From positions 366,307 to 430,306 of the forward strand of contig CACISU010000001.1 of the NCBI GenBank assembly GCA_902589345.1: 64,000 nt of DNA. The letters are read 5' to 3'. The notes under the pieces were generated by a model. It had not been told where the DNA came from and did not search any database. It worked only from the letters and a program-made list of their open reading frames with translations. Position numbers and translations under genes: made by a program. This document shows, piece by piece, positions 17,143-26,211 of the stretch; position 1 is the stretch's first letter, and the number at the start of each line of letters is the position of its first letter. The DNA is from an uncultured Pelagibacteraceae bacterium (GTDB lineage Bacteria > Pseudomonadota > Alphaproteobacteria > Pelagibacterales > Pelagibacteraceae).

Positions 17143-18183
17143 TTATTTATTAATTGAAGAGGCAAAATTCCAAGAGCAATCAAAACTTGGTATATAAATT
17201 CTATCAAGAGATGTATTGGCAAAGTTCTTTTCAAATAATTGTAGCCATTTTTCAACTTGTTTTGGTTTTTTATCCTGGCTTCCTACTTGAGCAGTAATTG
17301 TTCCTTGCGGTTTTAAAATTCTTTTTAAAGAATTAATATTTTTTGCAGCTAAATCAATACAGTACTGATCATCATTTAGATCTACAAAGATTTTATCATA
17401 TTTATTATCTTCAATATTTTTAATACTTTCAAACGCATCTCCCCATACGCACTTAACAGAATTTTTAGATGTAGCTTTTTTTCCTATTTTAGAAAGATGC
17501 TTCTCACATACAGTTACTACTTCAGGATCTAATTCATACCAATCAATGTAATTAAATCCTTGGTTTATACATTCCCGGGCAACTCCTCCGTCTCCACCTC
17601 CAATTATTGCTGAATTATTTTTGTCAGGATTTAACTTTAGTCCAGAGTTAACAAATGTAGAGCTATATAAATGTTCATCTTTTTCAGCAACTTGAAGCTC
17701 ATTATCAATGAACAAAGATTTACCAAATTGTTCTAATTCTAAAATTTCTATATGTTGACCTACTTTAGAATTAAAATCTTCCAAAACGTTATTTACAATA
17801 TAAAATTTCTTTAACCCAGGTGAGCTATAAATATCATCATAATATTCGACAGTATCTCTATTAAATTCTTTTCTTACTATTCTTTTATGCTTTATTTCTT
17901 TTTTTATAATATCAATAGAAACATTGGGATTAACCTTTCCACATGTAAAAAAATCAAAACTTATTATTCCTTTTTCTGGAAATGTATGAAAGCTAATATG
18001 ACTTTCTGCTAGTAAAGCTACAAGAGTAAACCCCTGGGGCTCAAATTTATATTTTGATATATTTAAAACAGTAACTTTTGCTTTTTTTGCAATTTTATAA
18101 ACTATTTTTTCAAAAAACTTTGGCTCATACTCTTTAGTAGTGCCAATTATATCTAAAGTAATGTGCTCCCCTACTTTTGTCAT
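17143..18183 (-). CDS. speDE: Fused S-adenosylmethionine decarboxylase / polyamine aminopropyltransferase
   Basis: 346 residues in two domains. Residues 1-115 are a class 1B AdoMet decarboxylase: ESHISFHTFPE at 60-70 places the pyruvoyl-forming serine at Ser61, with His66 and Cys81 matching the other catalytic residues, so self-cleavage is expected inside the fusion. Residues 118-346 are an aminopropyltransferase, with GGGDGG at 195-200 and the acidic WYELDPEV. The half is divergent: the usual YHEM segment reads YSST (residues 173-176) and the catalytic loop reads DLNDD instead of the usual DxxDP. The protein should make decarboxylated AdoMet and pass it to a diamine, releasing methylthioadenosine. 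Decarboxylase cleavage would separate an N-terminal peptide from the bulk. Confidence 0.88.
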   Translation of the reverse strand: MTKVGEHITLDIIGTTKEYEPKFFEKIVYKIAKKAKVTVLNISKYKFEPQGFTLVALLAESHISFHTFPEKGIISFDFFTCGKVNPNVSIDIIKKEIKHKRIVRKEFNRDTVEYYDDIYSSPGLKKFYIVNNVLEDFNSKVGQHIEILELEQFGKSLFIDNELQVAEKDEHLYSSTFVNSGLKLNPDKNNSAIIGGGDGGVARECINQGFNYIDWYELDPEVVTVCEKHLSKIGKKATSKNSVKCVWGDAFESIKNIEDNKYDKIFVDLNDDQYCIDLAAKNINSLKRILKPQGTITAQVGSQDKKPKQVEKWLQLFEKNFANTSLDRIYIPSFDCSWNFASSINK

Positions 18184-18189
18184 AAAACT

Positions 18190-18849
18190 TTAAGCTTTTT
18201 TATAATGTTTTATTTTATCCAAAATTTTATTCATCTCGGTTGATGAAAGAATCTTGGGTTCCCCTATTTTTAAAGCAATTATGTATTGATGGCAAATATT
18301 TTCTACTTCTTGTGCAAGTTCAAAAGCTTGTTTCAAATTTGTTCCAAATGCAACCTGTCCGTGGTTTGACATTAGGCAAGCTTTTCTTTTTTCTAAAGCA
18401 GTAAGAATGTTTTTTGATAATTCAGTAGTTCCAAAAGTTGCATATTCTGCACACTTTATGTCATCTCCTCCGGCAAGAGCTATCATATAATGAAATGCAG
18501 GAATAGATTTACCATGAACAGAAACTGCTGTTGCGTGTGGTGAGTGCGCATGAACAATAGCCTTTGCCTCAATTTTTTTTCTATAAATATCCTGATGAAA
18601 TCTCCATTCCGATGATGGATTTAATGAAGTGTTAAATAATTTCAAATTATCATATTCTTCTTTCAGAGATAAAAATACAATATCCTCTGGTATTAAATCT
18701 TCATATCTTTTACCAGAGGGTGTTAAAAAAAAACCTTCTACATTGTCCCTAATCACTCTTACAGAAACATTTCCAGATCTTAATGGTGATAAATTTGTAC
18801 TATTTAGCTTTTGAGCGTATTTTATTACTTCTTTTTTCAGTTCTATCAT
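18190..18849 (-). CDS. Class II aldolase (FucA-like; candidate methylthioribulose-phosphate aldolase)
   Basis: 219 residues, clearly FucA-like: SGNVSVR, FLTPSG, NPSSEWRFH and HAHSPHATAVS. Zinc ligands His100, His102 and His163 and catalytic Glu81 correspond to His92/94/155 and Glu73 of L-fuculose-phosphate aldolase. No fucose genes occur here. It lies 6 bp upstream of speDE on the same strand, and the window also holds mtnP and mtnA, so it may be an Ald2-type enzyme cleaving methylthioribulose-1-phosphate (from spermidine synthesis) to dihydroxyacetone phosphate and an aldehyde. That assignment is inference; a sugar-phosphate aldolase is the alternative. Confidence 0.85.
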   Translation of the reverse strand: MIELKKEVIKYAQKLNSTNLSPLRSGNVSVRVIRDNVEGFFLTPSGKRYEDLIPEDIVFLSLKEEYDNLKLFNTSLNPSSEWRFHQDIYRKKIEAKAIVHAHSPHATAVSVHGKSIPAFHYMIALAGGDDIKCAEYATFGTTELSKNILTALEKRKACLMSNHGQVAFGTNLKQAFELAQEVENICHQYIIALKIGEPKILSSTEMNKILDKIKHYKKA

Positions 18850-18905
18850 AATAATTTAAGACTTGATTTTATTTAATATAAATAACAAACTATCATAAAA
18901 ATAAA

Positions 18906-20267
18906 ATGTCTGATCAAATTAAATTTTTTCTGGAAGAAAGTAAAATGCCAAAAACTTGGTATAATATTGCTGCTGATCTTCCAAAACCTCTTTCTCCAGT
19001 ACTTCATCCAGGTACTTTAAAACCAATAGGTCCAGATGATCTAGCTCCATTATTTCCTATGGCACTAATTGGACAAGAAGTATCTCAAGAAAGAGAGATC
19101 GAAATACCAGAACCAGTTAGAAATATTTATAAACAATGGAGACCATCGCCATTGTATAGAGCAAGAAAATTAGAAAAAGCATTGGATACATCGGCAAAAA
19201 TTTATTACAAATATGAAGGTGTAAGTCCTACTGGTAGTCACAAACCGAATACAGCTGTTGCTCAAGCATTTTATAATAAAGAAGAAGGAACAAAAAAAAT
19301 TACAACAGAGACTGGAGCTGGACAATGGGGAAGTTCACTTGCATTTGCTTGTTCAATTTTTAAGATTGAGCTTGATGTTTATATGGTCAAAGTAAGTTAT
19401 GAGCAAAAACCATATAGAAAAATGATTATGCAAACATTTGGCGCAAATTGTTATGCTAGTCCATCAGATAGAACTCCTACTGGAAAAGCTATTTTAGAAA
19501 AAGATCCAAATAATACAGGAAGTTTAGGTATAGCAATTTCTGAAGCTGTTGAAATGGCAGCTAACGACGAAAATACGAAATACTCTTTAGGAAGTGTTTT
19601 AAATCATGTTTTGATGCACCAAACTATCGTAGGGAATGAAGCAATACTTCAAATGGAAATGGCGAATAATTATCCAGATATTTTAGTAGGATGCACAGGT
19701 GGTGGAAGCAACTTTTCAGGATTAGCTTTTCCATTTTTGGGCAAAAAATTTAGAGAAAATAAAGAGATTAGAGTTATTGCATGCGAGCCAAAATCTTGTC
19801 CGACTATAACAAAAGGTAAATATGCATACGATTTTGGAGATACTGGTAATAGAACTCCATTAGTTAAGATGCATACACTGGGATCTTCATTTATGCCTCC
19901 TTCAACTCACTCAGGTGGATTAAGATATCATGGTATGGCTCCAATGGTAAGTCATCTTGTGGATATAGGTGCTATTGAAGCAAAAGCATTTGGACAAAAG
20001 GAATGTTTCGAAGCTGGTGTGAAATTTGCAAATGCAGAAGGAATTGTTCCAGCCCCTGAAGCAACACACGCAGTCAAAGGGGCAATAGATGCAGCTCTTG
20101 AATGTAAAAAAAATGGCGAGAAAAAAACAATCCTATTCAATTTGTGTGGACACGGTCATTTCGACATGCAGGCTTATGGCGATTACTTTAATAACAAACT
20201 TTCTGAAGATAAATATAATGAAGGTGAAGTAAACAAAGCTTTAGAAAAACTACCTAAAATTGCATAA
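18906..20267 (+). CDS. TrpB-like PLP enzyme (TrpB2 group)
   Basis: 453 residues, longer than the usual TrpB1 (about 400). The N-terminal extension with LSPVLHPGTLKPIGPDDLAPLFP is the mark of the TrpB2 group. The PLP lysine is Lys113 in PTGSHKPNTA, and the phosphate-binding glycine-rich loop is VGCTGGGSNFSG near residue 262. TrpB2 proteins act without TrpA; an archaeal member has been shown to make tryptophan from indole and O-phosphoserine. No trpA lies nearby; instead a DUF1015 gene, serC and serA follow, all on the plus strand. The start is 56 bp from the divergent aldolase. Confidence 0.88.
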   Translation: MSDQIKFFLEESKMPKTWYNIAADLPKPLSPVLHPGTLKPIGPDDLAPLFPMALIGQEVSQEREIEIPEPVRNIYKQWRPSPLYRARKLEKALDTSAKIYYKYEGVSPTGSHKPNTAVAQAFYNKEEGTKKITTETGAGQWGSSLAFACSIFKIELDVYMVKVSYEQKPYRKMIMQTFGANCYASPSDRTPTGKAILEKDPNNTGSLGIAISEAVEMAANDENTKYSLGSVLNHVLMHQTIVGNEAILQMEMANNYPDILVGCTGGGSNFSGLAFPFLGKKFRENKEIRVIACEPKSCPTITKGKYAYDFGDTGNRTPLVKMHTLGSSFMPPSTHSGGLRYHGMAPMVSHLVDIGAIEAKAFGQKECFEAGVKFANAEGIVPAPEATHAVKGAIDAALECKKNGEKKTILFNLCGHGHFDMQAYGDYFNNKLSEDKYNEGEVNKALEKLPKIA

Positions 20268-20308
20268 ATTAGAATTGCGCTTTCTAGTATTATTAATTAA
20301 ATAATAAT

Positions 20309-21511
20309 ATGTATTTTATAAATCCATTTAAAGGTTTAAGACCAAAAGAAGAAGAGGCTTCATCAGTTGTTATCGCAAGTACAGATCATTTATCTAAACA
20401 AGATATTGAAAATTTTAAAAATAAAAATCCTTGGAATTATTTAAACGTTTTTGCTGAAGAAAATAATAAAAAATCAAAAGAACAATTTAATCTTATGAAA
20501 AAAAAATCTATTTTAACTAAGGATAAAGAGAATTCATTTTATATTTATAAAATATCTACAGCAGATCATGCTCAAGTTGGTATTGTAGGAACAGCTAAAC
20601 TTTCAGCATATGATAATTTACATATTAGAGGGCATGAAGAAATTTTTTTAGAACGCGCACAAAAAAGATTGAAGCAAATGGATAATTTAAACGCTCAAAT
20701 AGGACCTATTTATGTAATTTATCCAGATAATGAAGAACTAACAGAATTAATTAAAAAGGAAATCGTTGAGAAACCAACATATTCATTTGATGCATTAGAC
20801 AAATGTAAACATGAGATGTGGATTGTTAATGAAGAAAATAAAGTAAAGAGAATTTGTGATTTATTTAATTCTATCAACAGAATTTATATTGCAGATGGTC
20901 ATCACAGAATGGAAGCACTATCAAAATTATCAGAATTTAAGAAGCATAGAAATCCAAATCATACTGGAAATGAACTATATAACTATTTTATGGTAGCTAT
21001 ATTTCCACAAAGTCAAGCGAGACTTCTCGATTATAATCGATTAATAAAAGATTTATACGGCTACTCAGAAAAAAATTTTATTAAAGAGGTGAAAAAGAAA
21101 TTTAAAGTAGAAAAACAAAGTAATTCTTTTAAACCAAAAAAACCACAAACATTTGGAATGTATTTGGACAAGCAATGGTATTCCTTAGAATTAAAAGAGC
21201 CACCCGAGGAAAATCTTTTTCATATTATTAATTTAGATATAAATTTATTACATTATTATTTGCTTGAACCCATTTTAGGTATTGGCGACCCAAGATATGA
21301 TAATCGAATAGATTTTTTAGCAGGATTTCATGGGCTTGAGGGAATTGAAAATAAAGTTGATACAAATTATGCTAAAGTTGGATTTGCACTATTTGCTACT
21401 CAAATGGAAAATGTAATTAGTTTTGCTGACAAAAAATTAAATATGCCGCCTAAATCAACATGGTTTGATCCAAAACCATTAGACGGTTTGATTGCTTACG
21501 ATTTTGAGTAA
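20309..21511 (+). CDS. DUF1015 family protein (possible serine/phosphoserine kinase or phosphatase)
   Basis: 400 residues. The family hallmark IADGHHRMEAL is at residues 194-204 (DGHHR 196-200), a box resembling the active-site motif of ParB-superfamily phosphotransferases such as the free-serine kinase group. FKGLRPK opens the chain. DUF1015 genes often accompany serA and serC, as here, where serC starts 103 bp later, and no serB is present in the window. A role in serine phosphorylation or phosphoserine handling is therefore plausible but unproven. The leading part may bind nucleotide; no other motif is visible. Confidence 0.8.
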   Translation: MYFINPFKGLRPKEEEASSVVIASTDHLSKQDIENFKNKNPWNYLNVFAEENNKKSKEQFNLMKKKSILTKDKENSFYIYKISTADHAQVGIVGTAKLSAYDNLHIRGHEEIFLERAQKRLKQMDNLNAQIGPIYVIYPDNEELTELIKKEIVEKPTYSFDALDKCKHEMWIVNEENKVKRICDLFNSINRIYIADGHHRMEALSKLSEFKKHRNPNHTGNELYNYFMVAIFPQSQARLLDYNRLIKDLYGYSEKNFIKEVKKKFKVEKQSNSFKPKKPQTFGMYLDKQWYSLELKEPPEENLFHIINLDINLLHYYLLEPILGIGDPRYDNRIDFLAGFHGLEGIENKVDTNYAKVGFALFATQMENVISFADKKLNMPPKSTWFDPKPLDGLIAYDFE

Positions 21512-21614
21512 AAATTATCTTGGGGTGCGTCAATTACTCATTTATTTCTTATAAGAAATATATATAAAAAAAGAATATAAAATTTTAAAAAATAATTATA
21601 AATTTTAAATTATT

Positions 21615-22769
21615 ATGGAAAAACCAAGTATAAGACCAAACAATCCTAATTTTTCTAGTGGTCCATGCTCTAAGCGACCAGGTTGGACTATTGAGGCTTT
21701 AAAAGATACGCCGATCGGTAGATCTCATAGACACAAGGTTTGTAAGGAAAAATTAAATGAAGCAATTGTAAAATCAAAAAAAATTTTAGAACTACCTGAT
21801 GATTATCTAGTAGGTGTAATGACAGGTTCCAATACAGGAGCCTTAGAAGCGGCAATGTGGTCTCTATTAGGTAATAGAGGAGTAGATGTTCTTGCTTGGG
21901 AAAATTTTGGTAAAGACTGGGTAATAGATATACTTGAGCAATTAAAAATAGAAGATGTAAACAGTTATGTGACTGATTATGGAATATTACCTGACCTTAC
22001 GAAGGTAAATTTTAAAAACGATGTGATATTCACTTGGAATGGAACAACAGCAGGGGTTAGAATTCCAAATGGAGATTGGATACCAGAAGATAGAGAAGGT
22101 TTGACAATATGTGATGCCACTTCAGGTATTTTTGCAATGGATATAGATTGTAGCAAGCTTGATGTTATCACGTGGTCTTGGCAGAAAGTTTTAGGAGCTG
22201 AAGCCGCTCATGGAATGATAGCATTATCTCCACGTGCAGTAAAAAGACTAGAAAGTCATATTCCACCATGGCCAGTTCCAAAATTATTTAGATTGGCAAA
22301 TAAGAAAAAATTAATTAAATCAATTTTTGAAGGTGGAATAATAAATACACCTTCGATGATTTGTGTGGAAGATGTATTGGATGCATTAAAATGGGTGGAA
22401 TCAGTAGGTGGAACAAAAGGACTTATAAAAATTTCAAATGAAAATTTAAATATTGTAGAAAATTGGATTGATAAAAGTGAAAACTTTAAATTTATGTGTG
22501 AAGATAAAAAATTAAGATCTTCGACTAGTATTACTGTATTAATTAAGGATAAGTGGTTCACTAAACACAACGAGGAAGAACAAAGAGAAGTATTAAAGAA
22601 ACTTTTTTCACTTTTAGAAAAAGAAGGAGTTGCCAATGATATCAACGGTTATCCTAAGGCACCTCCAAGTATAAGGATATGGGGCGGATCCACTGTACAA
22701 AACAGTGATATGAAAGCTCTTTTACCTTGGATTGATTGGGCTTATAATTCTATAAAAAATAATGCCTAA
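21615..22769 (+). CDS. serC: Phosphoserine aminotransferase (alphaproteobacterial type)
   Basis: 384 residues starting RPNNPNFSSGPCSKRPGWTIEAL, the divergent SerC form found in alphaproteobacteria and archaea. The PLP-lysine segment is TWSWQKVLGAEAAHG near residue 190, and the fold-type I region ICDATSGIFAMDID precedes it. It converts 3-phosphohydroxypyruvate and glutamate to O-phosphoserine. It overlaps serA by 8 bp, so the two proteins are made together. The 103 bp before it carry a 16-bp palindrome and AT-rich promoter-like sequence. Confidence 0.93.
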   Translation: MEKPSIRPNNPNFSSGPCSKRPGWTIEALKDTPIGRSHRHKVCKEKLNEAIVKSKKILELPDDYLVGVMTGSNTGALEAAMWSLLGNRGVDVLAWENFGKDWVIDILEQLKIEDVNSYVTDYGILPDLTKVNFKNDVIFTWNGTTAGVRIPNGDWIPEDREGLTICDATSGIFAMDIDCSKLDVITWSWQKVLGAEAAHGMIALSPRAVKRLESHIPPWPVPKLFRLANKKKLIKSIFEGGIINTPSMICVEDVLDALKWVESVGGTKGLIKISNENLNIVENWIDKSENFKFMCEDKKLRSSTSITVLIKDKWFTKHNEEEQREVLKKLFSLLEKEGVANDINGYPKAPPSIRIWGGSTVQNSDMKALLPWIDWAYNSIKNNA

Positions 22770-23697
22770 AGTTTTAATTTCAGATTCAATGAGCAATGTT
22801 GCTCAAAAAATATTTGAAAAAAATAATATTGCTGTAGATGTTAAAACTGGTTTATCAGAAGATGAAATAATCAAAATTATTCCAGAATATGACGGAATGA
22901 TTGTTAGATCTGCAACTAAAGTAACAAAAAAAATCTTAGACGCAGCAAGTAACTTAAAGGTTATCGGAAGAGCTGGCGCAGGGGTTGATAATATAGATGT
23001 TCCTGTAGCTAAGGAAAAAAATATGATTGTAATGAATACTCCTGGTGGAAATGCAAATGCTACTGCTGAACACGCATTTGCTTTGATAATGTCAGTTTTA
23101 AGAAAAATTCCTTTTGCAAATGAAACAACGCATAATGGCAAATGGGAAAAGAAAAATATCAAAGGTACTGAACTTTCGAAAAAAACATTAGGGATAGTTG
23201 GTTTTGGAAATGTTGGTGTTAGATTAAGTAATCTTGTTAAAGGTTTTGATATGAAAATTTTAGTATGTTCTAAATCTTTAGAAACAAGAAAAAGTGAGTA
23301 TCCTCATGTAGAAAATGCAAGTTTTGATGACTTGGTTTCTAAATCAGATATTTTAACTTTCCACTGTAAAGCTACAGCAGATGGAAGACCTATGCTTACT
23401 AAAGATCATTTAAAAAAAATGAAACCTACTGCTTACATAATAAATGCTGCAAGAGGAAATATTGTTGATGAAAAAGATTTAAGTGATGCTTTAAATGAAG
23501 GTCTAGTGGCGGGTGCTGCAGTTGATGTTTTTTCTAAAGAACCAGCAAAAGAAAATGTTTTATTTAATAATCCTAAAGTAGTATTAACACCTCACATAGC
23601 CGCTTCAACAACTGAAGCATCAATAGTAGTTGCAGAAATGGTTGCTAATCAAATTTCTGATTTTTTACTAAATGGTAAAAAATTAAACACAGTTTAA
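22762..23697 (+). CDS. serA: D-3-phosphoglycerate dehydrogenase, short form
   Basis: 311 residues. NAD-binding GIVGFGNVG near residue 143, the catalytic-arginine segment NAARGNIVD near residue 235, and LTPHIAAST near residue 278 are the D-2-hydroxyacid dehydrogenase landmarks. Standard SerA has 400-530 residues with ASB and ACT regulatory domains; this one ends after the catalytic core, so serine feedback through ACT is not expected. It could be another 2-hydroxyacid dehydrogenase, but overlap with serC makes phosphoglycerate the best guess. Confidence 0.85.
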   Translation: MPKVLISDSMSNVAQKIFEKNNIAVDVKTGLSEDEIIKIIPEYDGMIVRSATKVTKKILDAASNLKVIGRAGAGVDNIDVPVAKEKNMIVMNTPGGNANATAEHAFALIMSVLRKIPFANETTHNGKWEKKNIKGTELSKKTLGIVGFGNVGVRLSNLVKGFDMKILVCSKSLETRKSEYPHVENASFDDLVSKSDILTFHCKATADGRPMLTKDHLKKMKPTAYIINAARGNIVDEKDLSDALNEGLVAGAAVDVFSKEPAKENVLFNNPKVVLTPHIAASTTEASIVVAEMVANQISDFLLNGKKLNTV

Positions 23698-23698
23698 T

Positions 23699-24778
23699 TT
23701 ATTTATTAAATAAATTTTTTAATCCATTAGAAGAAGCTTCGCAAATACCCTTTTCTGTAATCAATCTAGTAACATATTTCGCTGGAGTTACATCGAAAGC
23801 TAAATTCATTGATTTACTTTTTTTAGGATAAATTTGAATTTTTTTAACATTTCCGCTTTCATCTAAACCTTCTATGTGAGAGAGTTCTTCTGAATTTCTT
23901 TCTTCAATTGGAATATCTTTATAGTTTTCAATATCCCAATCAATTGTTGAACTTGGTAAAGCAACATAAAAAGGTACATTGTTATCTTTTGCCGCTAATG
24001 CTTTAAGATAAGTTCCAATTTTATTACAAACATCTCCTGTTGCTAATGTTCTATCAGTTCCAACAATGCACATGTCAACCTCTCCTCTTTGCATAAGAAT
24101 GCCGCCAGTATTATCTGCAATAATTGTATTTGGAATTTCTTCTTCACTTAATTCATAAGAAGTTAAATTAGCTCCTTGATTTCTTGGTCTTGTTTCATCT
24201 ACCCAGACATGAACTGGTATACCATTTTTATGTGCATGATATATTGGAGACGTTGCGGTCCCCCAATTAATTGTTGCGAGCCAACCCGCATTACAATGAG
24301 TCAAAATATTTATTGTATCTTTTTTTTTACTATAAATTTCTTGAATTATTTTTAATCCATTTAAGCCAATATTTTCACAAAACTTAATATCTTCTTCACA
24401 AATTGCATTTGCTTCATTTAAAGCTGCTTTTAATAGCTCATTATTATTAACTCCTGATAATTTTTTCATCATTCGATCTACTGCCCATTTTAAATTAATT
24501 GCCGTAGGTCTCGATTGAATTAGTTCCTCTGAGCTTTTTTTAATAAAATTAAGATCATTTTTTTCCATAATAGCTAAAACAATGCCATAAGCAGCGGTCG
24601 CACCTATTAATGGCGCTCCCCTCACCTCCATAACTTTGATGGCAGTGATTGCATCTTTTGCGGTTTTGAGATCTTTAATTATAAATTGATGTGGAAGCTT
24701 TGTTTGATCAATAATTTTAACAGTTTGACTTTTATCATCAAACCAAATTGTTCGATATTCTTTTCCTTCTATTTTCAT
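23699..24778 (-). CDS. mtnA: S-methyl-5-thioribose-1-phosphate isomerase
   Basis: 359 residues. The expected catalytic residues are Cys162 (ILTHCNAGWLAT) and Asp242 (IVGTDRTLATGDVCNKIGTY), with MEVRGAPLIG near residue 50. It converts methylthioribose-1-phosphate to methylthioribulose-1-phosphate in methionine salvage. Start overlaps the mtnP end by 4 bp (ATGA), so MtnP and MtnA are a translationally coupled pair. Downstream steps (mtnB, C, D or an aldolase) are not adjacent; the class II aldolase at 18190 is a candidate for the next step. Confidence 0.94.
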   Translation of the reverse strand: MKIEGKEYRTIWFDDKSQTVKIIDQTKLPHQFIIKDLKTAKDAITAIKVMEVRGAPLIGATAAYGIVLAIMEKNDLNFIKKSSEELIQSRPTAINLKWAVDRMMKKLSGVNNNELLKAALNEANAICEEDIKFCENIGLNGLKIIQEIYSKKKDTINILTHCNAGWLATINWGTATSPIYHAHKNGIPVHVWVDETRPRNQGANLTSYELSEEEIPNTIIADNTGGILMQRGEVDMCIVGTDRTLATGDVCNKIGTYLKALAAKDNNVPFYVALPSSTIDWDIENYKDIPIEERNSEELSHIEGLDESGNVKKIQIYPKKSKSMNLAFDVTPAKYVTRLITEKGICEASSNGLKNLFNK

Positions 24779-25644
24779 TTATTTAAAATTCTACCAGCTA
24801 TGGTACTGAGTTTATCTTTAGTTTTTTGGGTTCTTTTTTCAGGTGCAGTAATTATAGCAACATCTAAACAATTATTTACTGGATCCTTTGGATCAATATG
24901 ATTTTCAAAATTATCTATTAAGTTTTTAATCATGTTTTTTGCTTTAGCAGCATTTCCTAATAGAACTTTAATTACTTGTTGAACATCTACATTTTCATGA
25001 TCAGGATGCCAGCAGTCATAATCTGTTACCATTGAAACAGATGCATATCTAATTTCTGCCTCCCTTGCTAATTTAGCTTCTGGCATATTGGTCATTCCAA
25101 TTACATCGGCTTTCCAAGATCTATATAAATTAGATTCTGCTAATGTAGAAAATTGAGGGCCTTCCATAACTACGTATGTGCCTCCTCTTTGATATTCTAT
25201 TTTTTCTTTTTTAATAGCTTCTTCACATGCATTCATCAATCCATTCGATGTCGGATGTGCCATAGAAACATGGGCAACTATCTCATCATCAAAAAAAGTT
25301 TTCTTTCTGGCAAAAGTTCTATCTATAAACTGATCAACAATAACAAATTTTCCTGGCGGCAAATCTTCTTTTAGAGAGCCTACTGCTGAAACTGAAACTA
25401 TATCTGTAACTCCTAATTGTTTAAGCGCATCAATATTAGCTCTAAAATTAATATTTGAAGGGTTGATGAAGTGGCCACGCCCATGTCGTGGAAGGAAGTA
25501 AACATCTTTATTATTATAAGTTGTTTTTAAAACTTTGTCAGAGGGATTGCCCCATGGTGTATTTATTTCTAAAAGTTCTCTATCTTTAAACTCTTCCACA
25601 TCATATAAACCACTTCCACCAATAATAGCAATTTTGTTTGTCAT
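24775..25644 (-). CDS. mtnP: S-methyl-5'-thioadenosine phosphorylase
   Basis: 289 residues of the MTAP/PNP family: phosphate site GGSGLYDVEEF at 9-19, PRHGRGH near residue 52, MTNMPEAKLAREAE near residue 180 and VTDYDCWH with the two base-binding aspartates near residue 205. It phosphorolyses methylthioadenosine, the by-product of polyamine synthesis, to adenine and methylthioribose-1-phosphate. mtnA follows on the same strand and apt, which recovers the adenine, starts 36 bp away in the divergent direction. Confidence 0.93.
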   Translation of the reverse strand: MTNKIAIIGGSGLYDVEEFKDRELLEINTPWGNPSDKVLKTTYNNKDVYFLPRHGRGHFINPSNINFRANIDALKQLGVTDIVSVSAVGSLKEDLPPGKFVIVDQFIDRTFARKKTFFDDEIVAHVSMAHPTSNGLMNACEEAIKKEKIEYQRGGTYVVMEGPQFSTLAESNLYRSWKADVIGMTNMPEAKLAREAEIRYASVSMVTDYDCWHPDHENVDVQQVIKVLLGNAAKAKNMIKNLIDNFENHIDPKDPVNNCLDVAIITAPEKRTQKTKDKLSTIAGRILNK

Positions 25645-25680
25645 ATTATTTAAAATGATTTATTTATAGCTCAAATATAT

Positions 25681-26208
25681 ATGGATTTAAAAGAATATAT
25701 TAGATCAATAAAAGACTATCCTAAAAAGGGAATTTTATTTAGAGACATAACAACTTTAATTAAAAATGAAAAAGCATTTGCTAATTCAATTGACCAAATC
25801 ATTGAAAGGTCAAAAAAATTTAAATTGGATAAGATTGCAGCTATTGAGTCTCGTGGCTTTGTATTTGCATCTGCTGTATCATATTTATTAAAAAAACCTT
25901 TTATTTTACTTAGAAAAAAAAATAAATTACCTGCAGACACCCACTCAGTAGATTTTAAACTTGAATATGGAACTGCAACAATTGAGGTGCATAAAGACTC
26001 TATAAATGAAAATGATTCTGTTTTAATAATTGATGATTTAATTGCCACAGGAGGTACGGCTGAAGCTGCAGCTGATTTAGTAGAGATTTCTAAAGGAAAA
26101 GTTGCAGGTTTTATTTTTGTAATTAACTTGTTTGACTTAGGTGGAAATAAAAAATTAATCGAAAAAGGTTATAAGACTGAGAGTTTAATTGAATTTCCAG
26201 GACATTAA
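25681..26208 (+). CDS. apt: Adenine phosphoribosyltransferase
   Basis: 175 residues, the usual length. It opens MDLKEYIRSIKDYPKKGILFRDIT, characteristic of APRT, and carries the PRPP-binding motif VLIIDDLIATGGTA near residue 115, plus the IESRGF segment near residue 58. It joins adenine and PRPP to give AMP, completing purine recovery from methylthioadenosine made by MtnP. It starts 36 bp from mtnP on the opposite strand, so both can be driven from one small promoter region. Confidence 0.95.
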   Translation: MDLKEYIRSIKDYPKKGILFRDITTLIKNEKAFANSIDQIIERSKKFKLDKIAAIESRGFVFASAVSYLLKKPFILLRKKNKLPADTHSVDFKLEYGTATIEVHKDSINENDSVLIIDDLIATGGTAEAAADLVEISKGKVAGFIFVINLFDLGGNKKLIEKGYKTESLIEFPGH

Positions 26209-26211
26209 TTA

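Noticed and set aside
21544..21559. 16-bp palindrome ATTTCTTATAAGAAAT upstream of serC, as a regulator site or serC riboswitch
   Set aside because: Perfect but wholly AT-rich apart from two C/G pairs, so chance is likely; no known leader motif could be recognised.
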